Source of the DNA: JADJPL01 sp964607915 | Lineage (GTDB): Bacteria > Bacteroidota > Bacteroidia > Chitinophagales > Saprospiraceae | DNA: 36,753 bases | Assembly: GCA_964607915.1 (NCBI GenBank) | Contig: CAZSMU010000021.1 | Location: forward strand, 1 to 36,753 | Direction of reading: 5' to 3' | Shown: positions 26,160 through 34,291 of the stretch, in pieces | Layout: the number at the start of each line of letters is the position of its first letter | How positions within the stretch are numbered: position 1 is the stretch's first letter | The notes under the pieces: model-generated | What the model saw: the letters and a program-made list of their open reading frames with translations, nothing else | The model's database searches: none | What the model was told of the DNA's origin: nothing | Program-made: the position numbers and the translations under genes

Positions 26160-27680
26160 ATGAAAAACATCTCACTCCTTTTGGTATGCCTGTGCGCCGG
26201 CGCTTTTGCCCTCTCGGCACAAGCTCCTCTGCCCGAATTGGCCATTGAAAAAGAATTGGTGGAGAGCCAGTTGCGCTTCCTCGCCTCCGACGATTTGAAG
26301 GGACGTCGGACTGGTGAGGCGGGTAACAACATCGCCGCCCGTTTTATTGCGGAGCACCTAAAGGCTTATGGCTATACCCACGCACCCGGGCTGAATACCT
26401 TCTTTCAACCTATCCAGTTCGAGGCGGGTACGCCCCCTGCGTCGGCCAGTCTGATGCTGGGCAAAACGCAATACGCCTTCAAAGAAGATTTTGTCATCAC
26501 GGGGGGCGATGCGGCCAACCTGGCGAAAGCAGAGGTCGTCTTCGCCGGCTACGGCTGGGCAGATGAAAAAACGGGGCACGACGACTATAAAGGAAAAGAC
26601 GTAAAGGGAAAGGTAGTGCTCGTGCTCTCCGGCCGCCCGGATGTGTCCGACCCACGGGCTTCGTTTATGGCGGGGGATACCAAGCGCAGCCTCGCGGCGG
26701 CCAAAGGAGCCGCCGCTCTGTTTGAAATCTACCGCCTGCCCCTGCCCTGGGGCATGTTCTCCAATTATGTAGGGGGCGAAAGCCTCAAACCGGTAGATGC
26801 CAAAAGTGCAGCAGCGGGTACGCGCATGGTGACCGGGTGGATCAAAGAAAAAACAAATGCACCGGAAATCAAAGACCTGCAAGCGGGAAAAGCACTCAAA
26901 GCTTCCCTGGTGTCGAGCGGATACCAGCGCAAGCCGGTGCCTTCTCAAAACGTCATCGGCGTACTGGAAGGCTCAGACCCTGTGTTGAAAAATGAGTATA
27001 TCCTCCTGACCGCCCACTACGACCACGTCGGGGTCGGCCGGCAGGGCGGTGGCAGGACTACGCCCGAAGACAGCATCTTCAACGGTGCCCGCGATAATGC
27101 GATGGGGGTCGTGGCCCTACTGACCGCGGCCAAGTCACTGGCCAAAGAACGGCCGCGCCGCTCCGTCATCGTGCTGGCGGTCACCGGGGAGGAACTGGGA
27201 TTGCTGGGAAGCCAGTACTATGCGGAAAACCCGCTGGTCCCGCTCAAGAAGGTAGTCTATAACCTCAATACCGACGGGGCAGGCTACAACAACACCGACT
27301 ATGTATCGGTTATCGGCTGGGGCAGGACGGGCACCAATGCTCATATTGAGCAGGCTGCTTCTACCTTCGGCCTGAAACCGTTCCCGGACCCCGCCCCGGA
27401 ACAGGGCCTGTTCGACCGCTCCGACAACGTGGCCTTCGCGGCCAAAGGGATCCCCGGTGTGACCTTCAGCCCTGGCTTTACCGCTTTCGACGACGCCATC
27501 GGCACGTACTACCACCAGGTAGCCGATGAAGCCGACCACGTAGATATGAACTACTTGCTGCAATATGCCCGGGCCTACGCCCTGGCTGCCCGCCTGATTG
27601 CCAATGACTCCGCCAAACCAGCCTGGAAAGCAGGCGATAAATACGAACCAGCCGGCAAAGCACTGTACGGCAACGAATAA
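26160..27680 (+). CDS. Secreted M28-family zinc aminopeptidase with PA domain
   Basis: 506 residues. Signal peptide MKNISLLLVCLCAGAFALSA. A protease-associated insert (about 115-250: VFAGYGWADEKTGHDDYKGKDVKGKVVLVLSGRP) splits the catalytic domain. Two-zinc M28 ligands are all present: H286 (TAHYDHVG), bridging D312 (ARDNAMG), catalytic E344 with E345 (TGEELGLLG), D372 (NTDGAG) and H452 (YHQVADE). The family removes N-terminal residues from peptides in the periplasm or outside. A TAATTTTG box at 26151-26158 fits the -7 consensus but ends one base before the ATG, so it would imply a leaderless message or is chance. It converges on the BNR gene across a perfect palindromic terminator. Confidence 0.9.
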   Translation: MKNISLLLVCLCAGAFALSAQAPLPELAIEKELVESQLRFLASDDLKGRRTGEAGNNIAARFIAEHLKAYGYTHAPGLNTFFQPIQFEAGTPPASASLMLGKTQYAFKEDFVITGGDAANLAKAEVVFAGYGWADEKTGHDDYKGKDVKGKVVLVLSGRPDVSDPRASFMAGDTKRSLAAAKGAAALFEIYRLPLPWGMFSNYVGGESLKPVDAKSAAAGTRMVTGWIKEKTNAPEIKDLQAGKALKASLVSSGYQRKPVPSQNVIGVLEGSDPVLKNEYILLTAHYDHVGVGRQGGGRTTPEDSIFNGARDNAMGVVALLTAAKSLAKERPRRSVIVLAVTGEELGLLGSQYYAENPLVPLKKVVYNLNTDGAGYNNTDYVSVIGWGRTGTNAHIEQAASTFGLKPFPDPAPEQGLFDRSDNVAFAAKGIPGVTFSPGFTAFDDAIGTYYHQVADEADHVDMNYLLQYARAYALAARLIANDSAKPAWKAGDKYEPAGKALYGNE

Positions 27681-27692
27681 TAAGGTAATGCC

Positions 27693-27750
27693 ATACAAAG
27701 GGAGAAGCCCCCTGTGCCGCTCGCGGCACAGGGGGCTTCTCCCTTTGTAT
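27693..27750. terminator. Perfect 28-bp inverted repeat, bidirectional terminator
   Basis: Arms 27693-27720 and 27723-27750 are perfectly complementary with only two bases between them. It lies 12 nt after the M28 stop and 6 nt after the stop of the convergent BNR gene. The GC-rich core flanked by ATACAAAGGGAG / CTCCCTTTGTAT can work in both directions; the outer arm gives U-containing tails rather than a pure U run. Confidence 0.8.
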
Positions 27751-27756
27751 AGAGTG

Positions 27757-30700
27757 TTACTTCCCTTCTTGCGGCAGGATAAGTGCCGGTATTTGTTGGT
27801 TGCGGAACGCTTCGTTGTAGGCTGCGATGTGGGTGCTCTGCAGCTCCTTCATCGCGTTGCGGTGCTTGTCCCACTCGGCTTCGAGGTCCTTGAGTCGGTC
27901 GCGTGCGCCCTGCGTGACCCGGGGATCCTGGCTGTCCATACCGCTGCGCAAGTCGAAGAGGTCGGCGTTGAGGCGGTTGGGCCAGTTGATCACGTCCTGG
28001 CCGTTCTTGGAGCGGCCTTCGACCAGCATAGATTCCCAGGCGTCTATCTTTTTGATCAAATCCGCGCCCATCTGCACCAGGGAGGAGGCTTGGGGCATAT
28101 TTTTCATAGATTCGGTATAGCCCTCGATCTGCTTTTTGACCATGCGCATTTTGTTCACACTTTCGTGAACGTCCTTGATATGTGTGCTGATGCGCGAGAG
28201 CATCGCCTGCTGTGCATCCCAGTCGGCCTTGGTGAAGGAGGTGCGGGGGTCTGGCAGCAGGCTAGCTTGTATCTCAGCAGTTTCTCCCTTGTAGCTCAGC
28301 CGGACGCGGTAGGTGCCGGGCGCTACCTGATAGCCGCGGTGGTCGCCATAGACGAATACGCCGGGCACACCGGGCGAGGTTTCCGTACGGAAATCCCAGG
28401 CAAACTGGTTGATGCCCGCATTGGCCGGCAGCACTTGCGGGGCGGGAGGCCCGCCGGGGTAGGACTTGAACGATTCGTCGCGCTGGTTGGTGTAGCTGCG
28501 CACGAGCTTGCCCGAGGCATCCAGTATGTCGAGCTTGAGCAGATTGGTATCCGCCTTTTCTTTGAGGTAGTAGCGGAAGACCATGCCGCTCACCGGGTTT
28601 TGGCCGATGCCGGGCACGGGGGTATCGGAAGCCGCCCACCAGGACCCGCCGCTCATACGCACGGTGGGTTTGGTAGAAAACAACTTCATCGCGCTGCCGC
28701 CGAAACCATTTTGCGATTCCTGAATCGGACTGATATCATCGAGAATCCAGAAAGAACGACCGGCGGTAGAAGCGACCAGGTCGTTGTCCTGTATTTTCAA
28801 ATCTGTGACCGGCACCACGGGCAGGTTGAGCTGAAAGCGCTGCCAGCTCTCCCCACCGTTGAGGGACAGGTAGAAACCATGCTCAGCACCGCCGTAAAGC
28901 AGCCCTTTCGCTTTTTTATCTTCCCGGATGACCCGCAGGAAGTCGTCTGCGTCAATGCCGTTGGCTATTTTCGTCCAGGTCTTGCCGTAATCGGTCGTTT
29001 TGTATGACAAGGCCGACATATCGTTGAACTTGTAGCGGGTAGCGGCGATGTACGCGGTGCCCGGATCATGCGGAGATACCTCTATGCTGTGTATCAGGCA
29101 CTCCGGTAACCCCTGGGGGGTGATATTTGTCCAGGTGGCGCCGCCGTCGCGGGTCAGTTGCACGAAGCCGCAGTCGCTGCCTGTATAAATGACTCCTTTT
29201 TCGAGGGGCGACTCGATGACGTAGGCCAGGGTGTTGTAGTTTTCCCCACCAGCCCCTTCATTGGTAAAGGGTCCTCCGCTGAGGCCCTGGCGGGACGTGT
29301 CGTTGCGGGTCAGATCGGGACTGATCACCGACCAGTTCAATCCGCCATCTGTGGACTTGAACAGTACGTTGCCGCCGTGGTACATGACCTTAGGATCGTG
29401 AGGAGACGTGAGGATAGGGGCGTTCCAGTTGAAGCGGTATTTCATTTGCCGCGGCTCAAACGCCAGGTTGAGCGCCGGGTACACCCGGATATCCTTGCTT
29501 TCGCGGGTGCGCACGTCGAGGGCGTCAATTTGCCCCTGGTAGCAGCCACCGAAAAGGACAACGGGGTTGTTGGGGTCAAACGCTACGAACGCGCTCTCGC
29601 AACCCGGGCCGACGAACCAGTCGGTTGCCGTGAGGCCCCCCCCGTTGTTGCGGCTGGCGATGACGACCGAGGTGTTGTCCTGCTGCCCGCCATACACTTT
29701 GTAAGGGAAAACGTTGTCCGTATTGACGCGGTAAAACTGCGCCGTGGGCTGATTGCCCTGTGGCGACCAGCTTCTGCCGGCGTTGAAGCTGATTTCACCG
29801 CCCCCGTCATCGCCGAGAATCATGTTCTGGTTGTTGGAAGGATTGATCCAAAGGTCATGGGTGTCGCCGTGCCCTACCCGGATGCTGCTGAACGTTTTCC
29901 CTCCGTCAATGGAGCGCATCATAGGGGCGTTGAGGACGTATACGATGTCGGCGTTCTGGGGGTCGGCAAAGACTTCCATGTAGTACCAGGAGCGCGAGAT
30001 GATATCATTGTCGGTGGATACCAAAGACCACCTGGCCCCGGCATCGTCGGAGCGGTAAAGCCCCGCTTTACCCCGCTCGGCTTCCACCACGGCAAAGACG
30101 CGGTTGGGGTTGGCCCGGGAGACAGATACTCCGATTTTACCCATGGCTGTGGGTAGCCCCTCACTGAGCTTTTTCCAGGTTTCCCCGCCATCCGTGGACT
30201 TCCACAGCCCGCTGCCGGGCCCTCCGCTCTCCACCTTCCAGGGATAGCGGCGGTGCTGCCAGGTCGCGGCGTACAAGATACGCGGATTGGAGTTATCCAT
30301 GGACAGACTGGATACGCCGGTATTTTCATCCACAAATAATGTGCGTTTCCAGGTCATGCCGCCATCCACCGACTTATAGACACCGCGCTCGTCGCTGGGC
30401 CCGTGTACGGCACCCTGCGCCGCGACGAACACAATATCCGGATGATGAGGGTCCACCACCACGTCCGAGATGTGTCGGGATTTTTGGAGGCCCACGTTTT
30501 TCCAGGTCCGCCCTGCGTCGGTGGATTTATACACCCCATCGCCGTAGGAGGTCATCACACCCCGTACAGCGTGCTCGCCCATGCCCACATACAAGACGTT
30601 GGGGTCGGATTCCGCTACGGCGATATCCCCGACGGAACTCGTCTTGAACTGCCCGTCGGAAATATTGCGCCAGTTCAGGCCCCCATCTTCCGTTTTCCAG

Positions 30701-30942
30701 AGTCCACCCCCGGTATACCCGACGAAGTAGGTCATGGGGCTATTGGGCACACCGCTCACGGCGTTGGAGCGCCCGCCCCGGAAGGGGCCGATGTTGCGCC
30801 ATCGCATGGATTTATAGGCCGACAGATCCGGGGCAGGGATGCTGGCAGCAGGCGTCAGAGGAGTGGCTTTGACCACTTTCTTCTGGCCACTGGCAAGACC
30901 GGCGGATAAAACAAACAGTAAAAGGATGCCAATTTTTTTCAT
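27757..30942 (-). CDS. Secreted BNR/sortilin-like beta-propeller protein
   Basis: 1,061 residues from ATG 30942 (MKKIGILLLFVLSAGLASG, signal peptide); an upstream in-frame ATG at 30966 would spoil it. The N-terminal two thirds contain about ten Asp-box motifs (TEDGGLNW, STDAGRTW, SVDGGMTW, STDGGETW, SIDGGKTF, STDGGLNW, TRDGGATW, TTDYGKTW and others), the marks of a Vps10/sortilin-like ten-bladed propeller. The opening WRNIGPFRGGRSNAVSGVP is typical of the Bacteroidota 'glycosyl hydrolase, BNR repeat' proteins. Beta-sandwich segments follow (about 790-930), and a helical region (about 930-1060, IKDVHESVNKMRMVKKQ) ends it. No T9SS sorting tail was seen, so it is periplasmic or exported another way. 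No enzymatic activity can be read from the motifs. Two repeat copies start 30 bp before the start codon. Confidence 0.83.
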   Translation of the reverse strand: MKKIGILLLFVLSAGLASGQKKVVKATPLTPAASIPAPDLSAYKSMRWRNIGPFRGGRSNAVSGVPNSPMTYFVGYTGGGLWKTEDGGLNWRNISDGQFKTSSVGDIAVAESDPNVLYVGMGEHAVRGVMTSYGDGVYKSTDAGRTWKNVGLQKSRHISDVVVDPHHPDIVFVAAQGAVHGPSDERGVYKSVDGGMTWKRTLFVDENTGVSSLSMDNSNPRILYAATWQHRRYPWKVESGGPGSGLWKSTDGGETWKKLSEGLPTAMGKIGVSVSRANPNRVFAVVEAERGKAGLYRSDDAGARWSLVSTDNDIISRSWYYMEVFADPQNADIVYVLNAPMMRSIDGGKTFSSIRVGHGDTHDLWINPSNNQNMILGDDGGGEISFNAGRSWSPQGNQPTAQFYRVNTDNVFPYKVYGGQQDNTSVVIASRNNGGGLTATDWFVGPGCESAFVAFDPNNPVVLFGGCYQGQIDALDVRTRESKDIRVYPALNLAFEPRQMKYRFNWNAPILTSPHDPKVMYHGGNVLFKSTDGGLNWSVISPDLTRNDTSRQGLSGGPFTNEGAGGENYNTLAYVIESPLEKGVIYTGSDCGFVQLTRDGGATWTNITPQGLPECLIHSIEVSPHDPGTAYIAATRYKFNDMSALSYKTTDYGKTWTKIANGIDADDFLRVIREDKKAKGLLYGGAEHGFYLSLNGGESWQRFQLNLPVVPVTDLKIQDNDLVASTAGRSFWILDDISPIQESQNGFGGSAMKLFSTKPTVRMSGGSWWAASDTPVPGIGQNPVSGMVFRYYLKEKADTNLLKLDILDASGKLVRSYTNQRDESFKSYPGGPPAPQVLPANAGINQFAWDFRTETSPGVPGVFVYGDHRGYQVAPGTYRVRLSYKGETAEIQASLLPDPRTSFTKADWDAQQAMLSRISTHIKDVHESVNKMRMVKKQIEGYTESMKNMPQASSLVQMGADLIKKIDAWESMLVEGRSKNGQDVINWPNRLNADLFDLRSGMDSQDPRVTQGARDRLKDLEAEWDKHRNAMKELQSTHIAAYNEAFRNQQIPALILPQEGK

Positions 30943-30971
30943 ATAATATGGTTTAAGTGTTGACAATCAAT

Positions 30972-31134
30972 AGACTTGTTGCGTGGGGTCGGCGAGTAGG
31001 GGAAAAAGAGTCATTTTTTGTTCACACGAAGGCTTTTTGAGGGAGTATAGCCTAGCTATATGACCGAAAAAAGGCATAGTGTGGGCGAAAAAGGGCCTTT
31101 TTGACCCCTTGATGATTCCCCGCGCAACAAGTCT
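30972..31134. repeat. Intergenic palindromic element, long copy C1
   Basis: 163 bp bounded by AGACTTGTTGCG and CGCAACAAGTCT (perfect 12-bp terminal inverted repeat). L end: GGGGTCGGCGAGTAGGGG; R end: CCCCTTGATGATTCCCC. The interior has a central palindrome TATAGCCTAGCTATA and flanking CACAC/GTGTG and GGCTTTTT/AAAAAAGG arms, so the whole unit can fold on itself. It has no reading frame of note. It lies between the alanine dehydrogenase 3' end and the BNR 5' end. Confidence 0.85.
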
Positions 31135-31137
31135 AAT

Positions 31138-31299
31138 AAACTTGTTGCGTGGGGTCAGCGAGGAGGGAAAAAAGAGTCATTTTTTGTCCACACGAAGGCT
31201 TTTTGAGGGAGTATAGCCTAGCTATATGACCGAAAAAAGGCACAGTGTGGGCGAAAAAGGGCCTTTTTTACCCCTCGATGATCCCCTCGCAACAAGTCT
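31138..31299. repeat. Intergenic palindromic element, long copy C2
   Basis: Direct tandem repeat of C1 after 3 bp, in the same orientation. By eye the two differ at about ten positions over 163 bp (about 94% identity), with the interior almost unchanged. It ends 8 bp after the alanine dehydrogenase stop codon, so its hairpin would sit at that transcript's 3' end and could end or protect it. Confidence 0.85.
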
Positions 31300-31307
31300 G
31301 ATACGTA

Positions 31308-32420
31308 TTATAAGAGAGTCTCGACTTCCTCGTACGGCAGGTTGAACGCGTCGGCGACTCCTTTATAGACTACTTTTCCATGGACCACGTTCAGTCCGAG
31401 TTTCAGCGGGGCGCTGTCGCGGCAGGCCTGCTGCCACCCTTTGCCCGCTAATTGGATGGCGTAGGGTAGGGTAGCGTTGGTCAGAGCAATGGTGGAAGTG
31501 GCTGGTACGGCCCCCGGCATGTTGGCCACGCAGTAATGGATGACATCGTCAATGATAAAGGTAGGGTTTTCGTGGGTAGTAGGACTGGTGGTTTCGAAGC
31601 AGCCGCCCTGGTCAACGGCTACATCCACTAACACCGTGCCCGGCTTCATGGTCTTGAGCATGTCGCGTGTGATGAGCTTGGGCGCTTTGGCACCTGGGAT
31701 CAGTACCGCCCCTACGATAAGGTCGTGCTCGCGCACCAGTTGGCGAATCGTATATTCGTTGGAGTACAAAGTCGTCACATTGGCCGGCATGACGTCCGAG
31801 AGGTAGCGCAGGCGGTTGAGGCTCAGGTCGAGCAGCGTGACTTGTGCCCCTAATCCGGCTGCCATTTTCGCTGCTTGAGTACCCACAATGCCTCCTCCGA
31901 GTACCAGGACCTTGCCGGGGGCAACCCCTGGAACTCCGCCGAGCAATACCCCCCGGCCCTTGTAGGTTTTCTCCAGGTATTTCGCGCCTTCCTGGATGGC
32001 CATGCGGCCGGCTACTTCCGACATGGGCACGAGCAGCGGCAGGCTGCCATCCGATAATTCCACGGTTTCGTACGCCAGGCAGACCGCTTTGCTGGCAATC
32101 ATCGCCCGGGTGAGCGGCTCGTAGGAGGCAAAATGGAAATAGGTGAACAACAACTGATTTTCGCGAATCAGGGCGTATTCTTTTTCAATAGGTTCTTTCA
32201 CCTTGATAATCATCTCCGCTGTCGCATAGACCTCTTCAATGCTCGGCAGGATCCGGGCTCCTCCGCTGACGTAGTCCGAGTCTGAGAATCCGCTGTTTTC
32301 CCCGGCGCTGGACTGGATATAGACCGTATGCCCGCGGCGCGTGAGTTCAAGTGCTCCGGCCGGTGTCAAAGCTACCCGGTTTTCATTGGTTTTGATCTCT
32401 TTTGGTACTCCGATAATCAT
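31308..32420 (-). CDS. ald: Alanine dehydrogenase
   Basis: 370 residues, standard for Ald. The N-terminal substrate domain starts MIIGVPKEIKTNENRVALTPAGALELTRRGHTVYIQSSAGENSGFSDSDY and includes KVKEPIEKEY and the catalytic histidine in LLFTYFHFAS. The NAD-binding Rossmann domain has VLVLGGGIVGTQAAKMAAGLGAQVTLLD, and the second catalytic aspartate lies in GTVLVDVAVDQGGCFETTSPTTHENP. NMPGAVPATSTIALTNATLPY is the family's closing signature. It catalyses reversible NAD-linked deamination of L-alanine to pyruvate and ammonia in the cytoplasm. Palindromic repeat copies lie 8 bp after the stop and about 90 bp before the start. A leader hairpin (32457-32464 with 32468-32476, one bulge) lies between the promoter-like box and the start. 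Confidence 0.95.
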   Translation of the reverse strand: MIIGVPKEIKTNENRVALTPAGALELTRRGHTVYIQSSAGENSGFSDSDYVSGGARILPSIEEVYATAEMIIKVKEPIEKEYALIRENQLLFTYFHFASYEPLTRAMIASKAVCLAYETVELSDGSLPLLVPMSEVAGRMAIQEGAKYLEKTYKGRGVLLGGVPGVAPGKVLVLGGGIVGTQAAKMAAGLGAQVTLLDLSLNRLRYLSDVMPANVTTLYSNEYTIRQLVREHDLIVGAVLIPGAKAPKLITRDMLKTMKPGTVLVDVAVDQGGCFETTSPTTHENPTFIIDDVIHYCVANMPGAVPATSTIALTNATLPYAIQLAGKGWQQACRDSAPLKLGLNVVHGKVVYKGVADAFNLPYEEVETLL

Positions 32421-32495
32421 GATTGTGTTGGTATTTTCAGGTTAGGTATGACCGGCCCTCCGCAGTATGCGGAAGGATCCAAATCATGGAATCTG

Positions 32496-32503
32496 CAAAA
32501 ATA
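32496..32503 (-). promoter_or_regulatory. Candidate -7 box for ald
   Basis: On the minus strand TATTTTTG fits TAnnTTTG, about 75 nt before the ald ATG. No upstream TTTG was found at the usual 19-21 nt; that place is taken by repeat copy D, whose end starts 5 bp away. Confidence 0.4.
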
Positions 32504-32508
32504 ACAAT

Positions 32509-32546
32509 AGACTTGTTGCGAGGGGTCAGCGAGGTAGGAAAAAAGA
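32509..32546. repeat. Intergenic palindromic element, solo L end (copy D)
   Basis: AGACTTGTTGCGAGGGG then TCAGCGAGGTAGGAAAAAAGA matches the L end of the long copies, but no matching R end follows. It is therefore a truncated copy, or a single end. It directly abuts the presumed ald promoter. Confidence 0.75.
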
Positions 32547-32717
32547 TTTATATATCTCTTGCTTCATCCTCTGTCAAATCGGTGGGTTCAGCAATGGTTG
32601 AGGCAGCGACGGACTTTTTTACAACCGTTGAGTAGGTATCGTTTTAATATAATAAAATAATACTCAGATAAAATTTTCTTTCAAAATTAAAATTAAAAAA
32701 AATTTCTACTAAAAATT
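32547..32717. other. Gene-free AT-rich stretch between repeat copies D and E
   Basis: No convincing gene. 32547-32635 could encode the end of a 49-residue frame from ATG 32486, but that frame runs through repeat D and is doubtful. 32636-32717 is almost pure A/T (AATAATAAAATAATACTC, then TTAAAATTAAAAAAAA), unlike the GC-rich neighbourhood, and may be promoter DNA for the serine hydrolase or an insertion target. Confidence 0.5.
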
Positions 32718-32805
32718 AGACTTGTTGCGCGGAGCCCGCGAATAGGGGAAAAGTGCCTTTTTGACTTTGACTTTGACCCCTGGATGACCCCTTCGCAAAA
32801 AGTCT
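32718..32805. repeat. Intergenic palindromic element, copy E (short, diverged)
   Basis: Left end AGACTTGTTGCGCGGAGC with CGCGAATAGGGGAAAAG (L type); right end CCCCTGGATGACCCC then TTCGCAAAAAGTCT (R type). 88 bp, with mismatches in the ends. At 32761-32777 the motif TTTGAC recurs (TTGACTTTGACTTTGACC), a small tandem repeat within the element. Confidence 0.75.
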
Positions 32806-32838
32806 GGTATAAAAAATAAAACTCAGCCTGAAAAAAGG

Positions 32839-32846
32839 TACATTTG
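32839..32846 (+). promoter_or_regulatory. Candidate -7 box for the serine hydrolase gene
   Basis: TACATTTG fits TAnnTTTG, 17 nt before the ATG at 32864, which would give a leader of about 10 nt. No -33 TTTG at the right spacing. Confidence 0.4.
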
Positions 32847-32863
32847 AGAAACTTGATTCGCTT

Positions 32864-34291
32864 ATGAGGATTCACAGAACGGGTAGGGTAGTAGGGCTGC
32901 TTGGCCTTTGGGCCATCCCCACCTTTTTGCCGGGATATTTAGGGGCACAGGTGGTGCGGGCGGAGAAAATTGCGAAAATCGAAGCCCTTTTTTCCGATAT
33001 ACACCGTCCGGACCGGCCGGGCCTTGCGCTGGGCATTTCCGAAAGGGGGGAGCAGGTGTATTCCAAAGGCTTCGGCATGGCAAACCTTGAAACCGGAGCG
33101 GTATTCCGTCCGGAAACCGTTTCGGATATCGGGTCGGTGGCTAAGCAGATGACCTGTCTGGGCATCGTACTCCTCGCGCAGGAAGGGAAGCTGTCGCTCG
33201 ACGACGACATCCGCAAGTATTTCCCTGCCGCGCCGGACGTCGTAGCCCCTGTCCGCATCCGGCACTTGATACACCATGTCAGCGGGTTACGGGAGGTGTA
33301 TGCCATGCTCGAACTGAGCGGCTGGAAGTCGGGCGACGGCATCCGACAGGAACATGCGTACGACCTGCTCGAACACGCAGAAGGCCTGAATTTTGCCCCC
33401 GGGGAACGCTATTCCTACTGCAATACCGCCTACATGCTGCTCGGGGAAATCATCCGAAAGGTGAGTGGGGAGCGCTTTGAAACCTGGATGCGGGATCGCA
33501 TCTTCAAACCCCTGGGCATGGATCATACGTACATCATGGACATCCAGGGCGAGATTTTTCCCAACTGCGCGGAATCCTACGGGCCGATATTGCCGAAGGG
33601 CTGGTCCAAAATCTACGACAACAGTACCGCGTATGGGCAGGGCGGGGTCTATTCCACTATCCCCGACATGCTGCGCTGGGCGGATAATTTCCGGACTGCC
33701 CGGGTCGGGGGGCCGCAGGGGATTGCCCAGATGCTGCAACGTGGGGTGCTCAACAATGGCGATACGCTGGAGTATGCGTTTGGCATAGAGGAACTCCGCT
33801 ACAGGGGGTTGCGCATATTGCAACACACTGGCTCCAGCGCCGGCTACCGCGCCGTTATCACCCTGGTGCCCGGCTCGGAAATCGCAATCGTCCTGAAAAG
33901 CAACTACGCCGTGTTTAACAGCGTCAAAGCCACCGAGCAGATCCTGGATATCCTGTTCGAAGGGAGCCTGGAGGCGCCTGCGCCGGCCCGGCCGCCTGTG
34001 CCGCCGGCCCGCCCTGCGGTAATCCCGCTGGATACCCGCGCGGTGGCCGGCTACCTGGGCAGCTACCACGCGCCCGAACTGGAGACGACGTTTGACGTGT
34101 GGCAGGCGGAAGGGAAACTGGCGTTCGGAAGCCGCCGATGGGGCAGGGCGCTAATGGACCCCGTAGGCTCCGACCGCTTCGTATGCGACGGACTGCCGGA
34201 AATTCAATTTGAACGGGACAAGAAGGGCAATGTGCGCGCGCTCCGCTTTTCAAATGGCGAGTTGCAGGGAGTTCTCATGAAAAAAATATGA
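32864..34291 (+). CDS. Secreted serine hydrolase of the S12 / class C beta-lactamase family
   Basis: 475 residues. A probable signal peptide (VVGLLGLWAIPTFLPGYLGAQ) is followed by the penicillin-binding-like fold. The three motifs are S91-V-A-K94 (DIGSVAKQMT), Y185-C-N187 (RYSYCNTAYMLLGE) and H321-T-G323 (LQHTGSSAGYR). QEGKLSLDDDIRKYFP and VRIRHLIHHVSGL are also family marks. A C-terminal lipocalin-like domain (about 395-475: YLGSYHAPELETTFDVWQAEGKLAFG) follows a Pro/Ala-rich linker (PAPARPPVPPARPAV). Family members include D-Ala-D-Ala carboxypeptidases, esterases and D-aminopeptidases; resistance to beta-lactams is not implied. Convergent with the small-protein gene across a shared hairpin. 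Confidence 0.88.
   Translation: MRIHRTGRVVGLLGLWAIPTFLPGYLGAQVVRAEKIAKIEALFSDIHRPDRPGLALGISERGEQVYSKGFGMANLETGAVFRPETVSDIGSVAKQMTCLGIVLLAQEGKLSLDDDIRKYFPAAPDVVAPVRIRHLIHHVSGLREVYAMLELSGWKSGDGIRQEHAYDLLEHAEGLNFAPGERYSYCNTAYMLLGEIIRKVSGERFETWMRDRIFKPLGMDHTYIMDIQGEIFPNCAESYGPILPKGWSKIYDNSTAYGQGGVYSTIPDMLRWADNFRTARVGGPQGIAQMLQRGVLNNGDTLEYAFGIEELRYRGLRILQHTGSSAGYRAVITLVPGSEIAIVLKSNYAVFNSVKATEQILDILFEGSLEAPAPARPPVPPARPAVIPLDTRAVAGYLGSYHAPELETTFDVWQAEGKLAFGSRRWGRALMDPVGSDRFVCDGLPEIQFERDKKGNVRALRFSNGELQGVLMKKI

Noticed and set aside
27598..30156. Long plus-strand frames (about 469 and 332 codons) opposite the BNR gene
   Set aside because: Antisense to a protein with signal peptide and ten Asp-box motifs; the antisense products show no domain pattern and cross the terminator palindrome.
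32486..32635. Possible 49-residue plus-strand frame starting MESAKITIDLLRGVSEV
   Set aside because: Its first third is the translated end of repeat copy D, it has no ribosome binding site or known relatives I recognise, and it begins inside the presumed ald promoter region.
30960..32810. CRISPR array
   Set aside because: The repeats are palindromic, 38-163 bp long, irregularly spaced and only two are in tandem; there are no spacers of even length and no cas genes.
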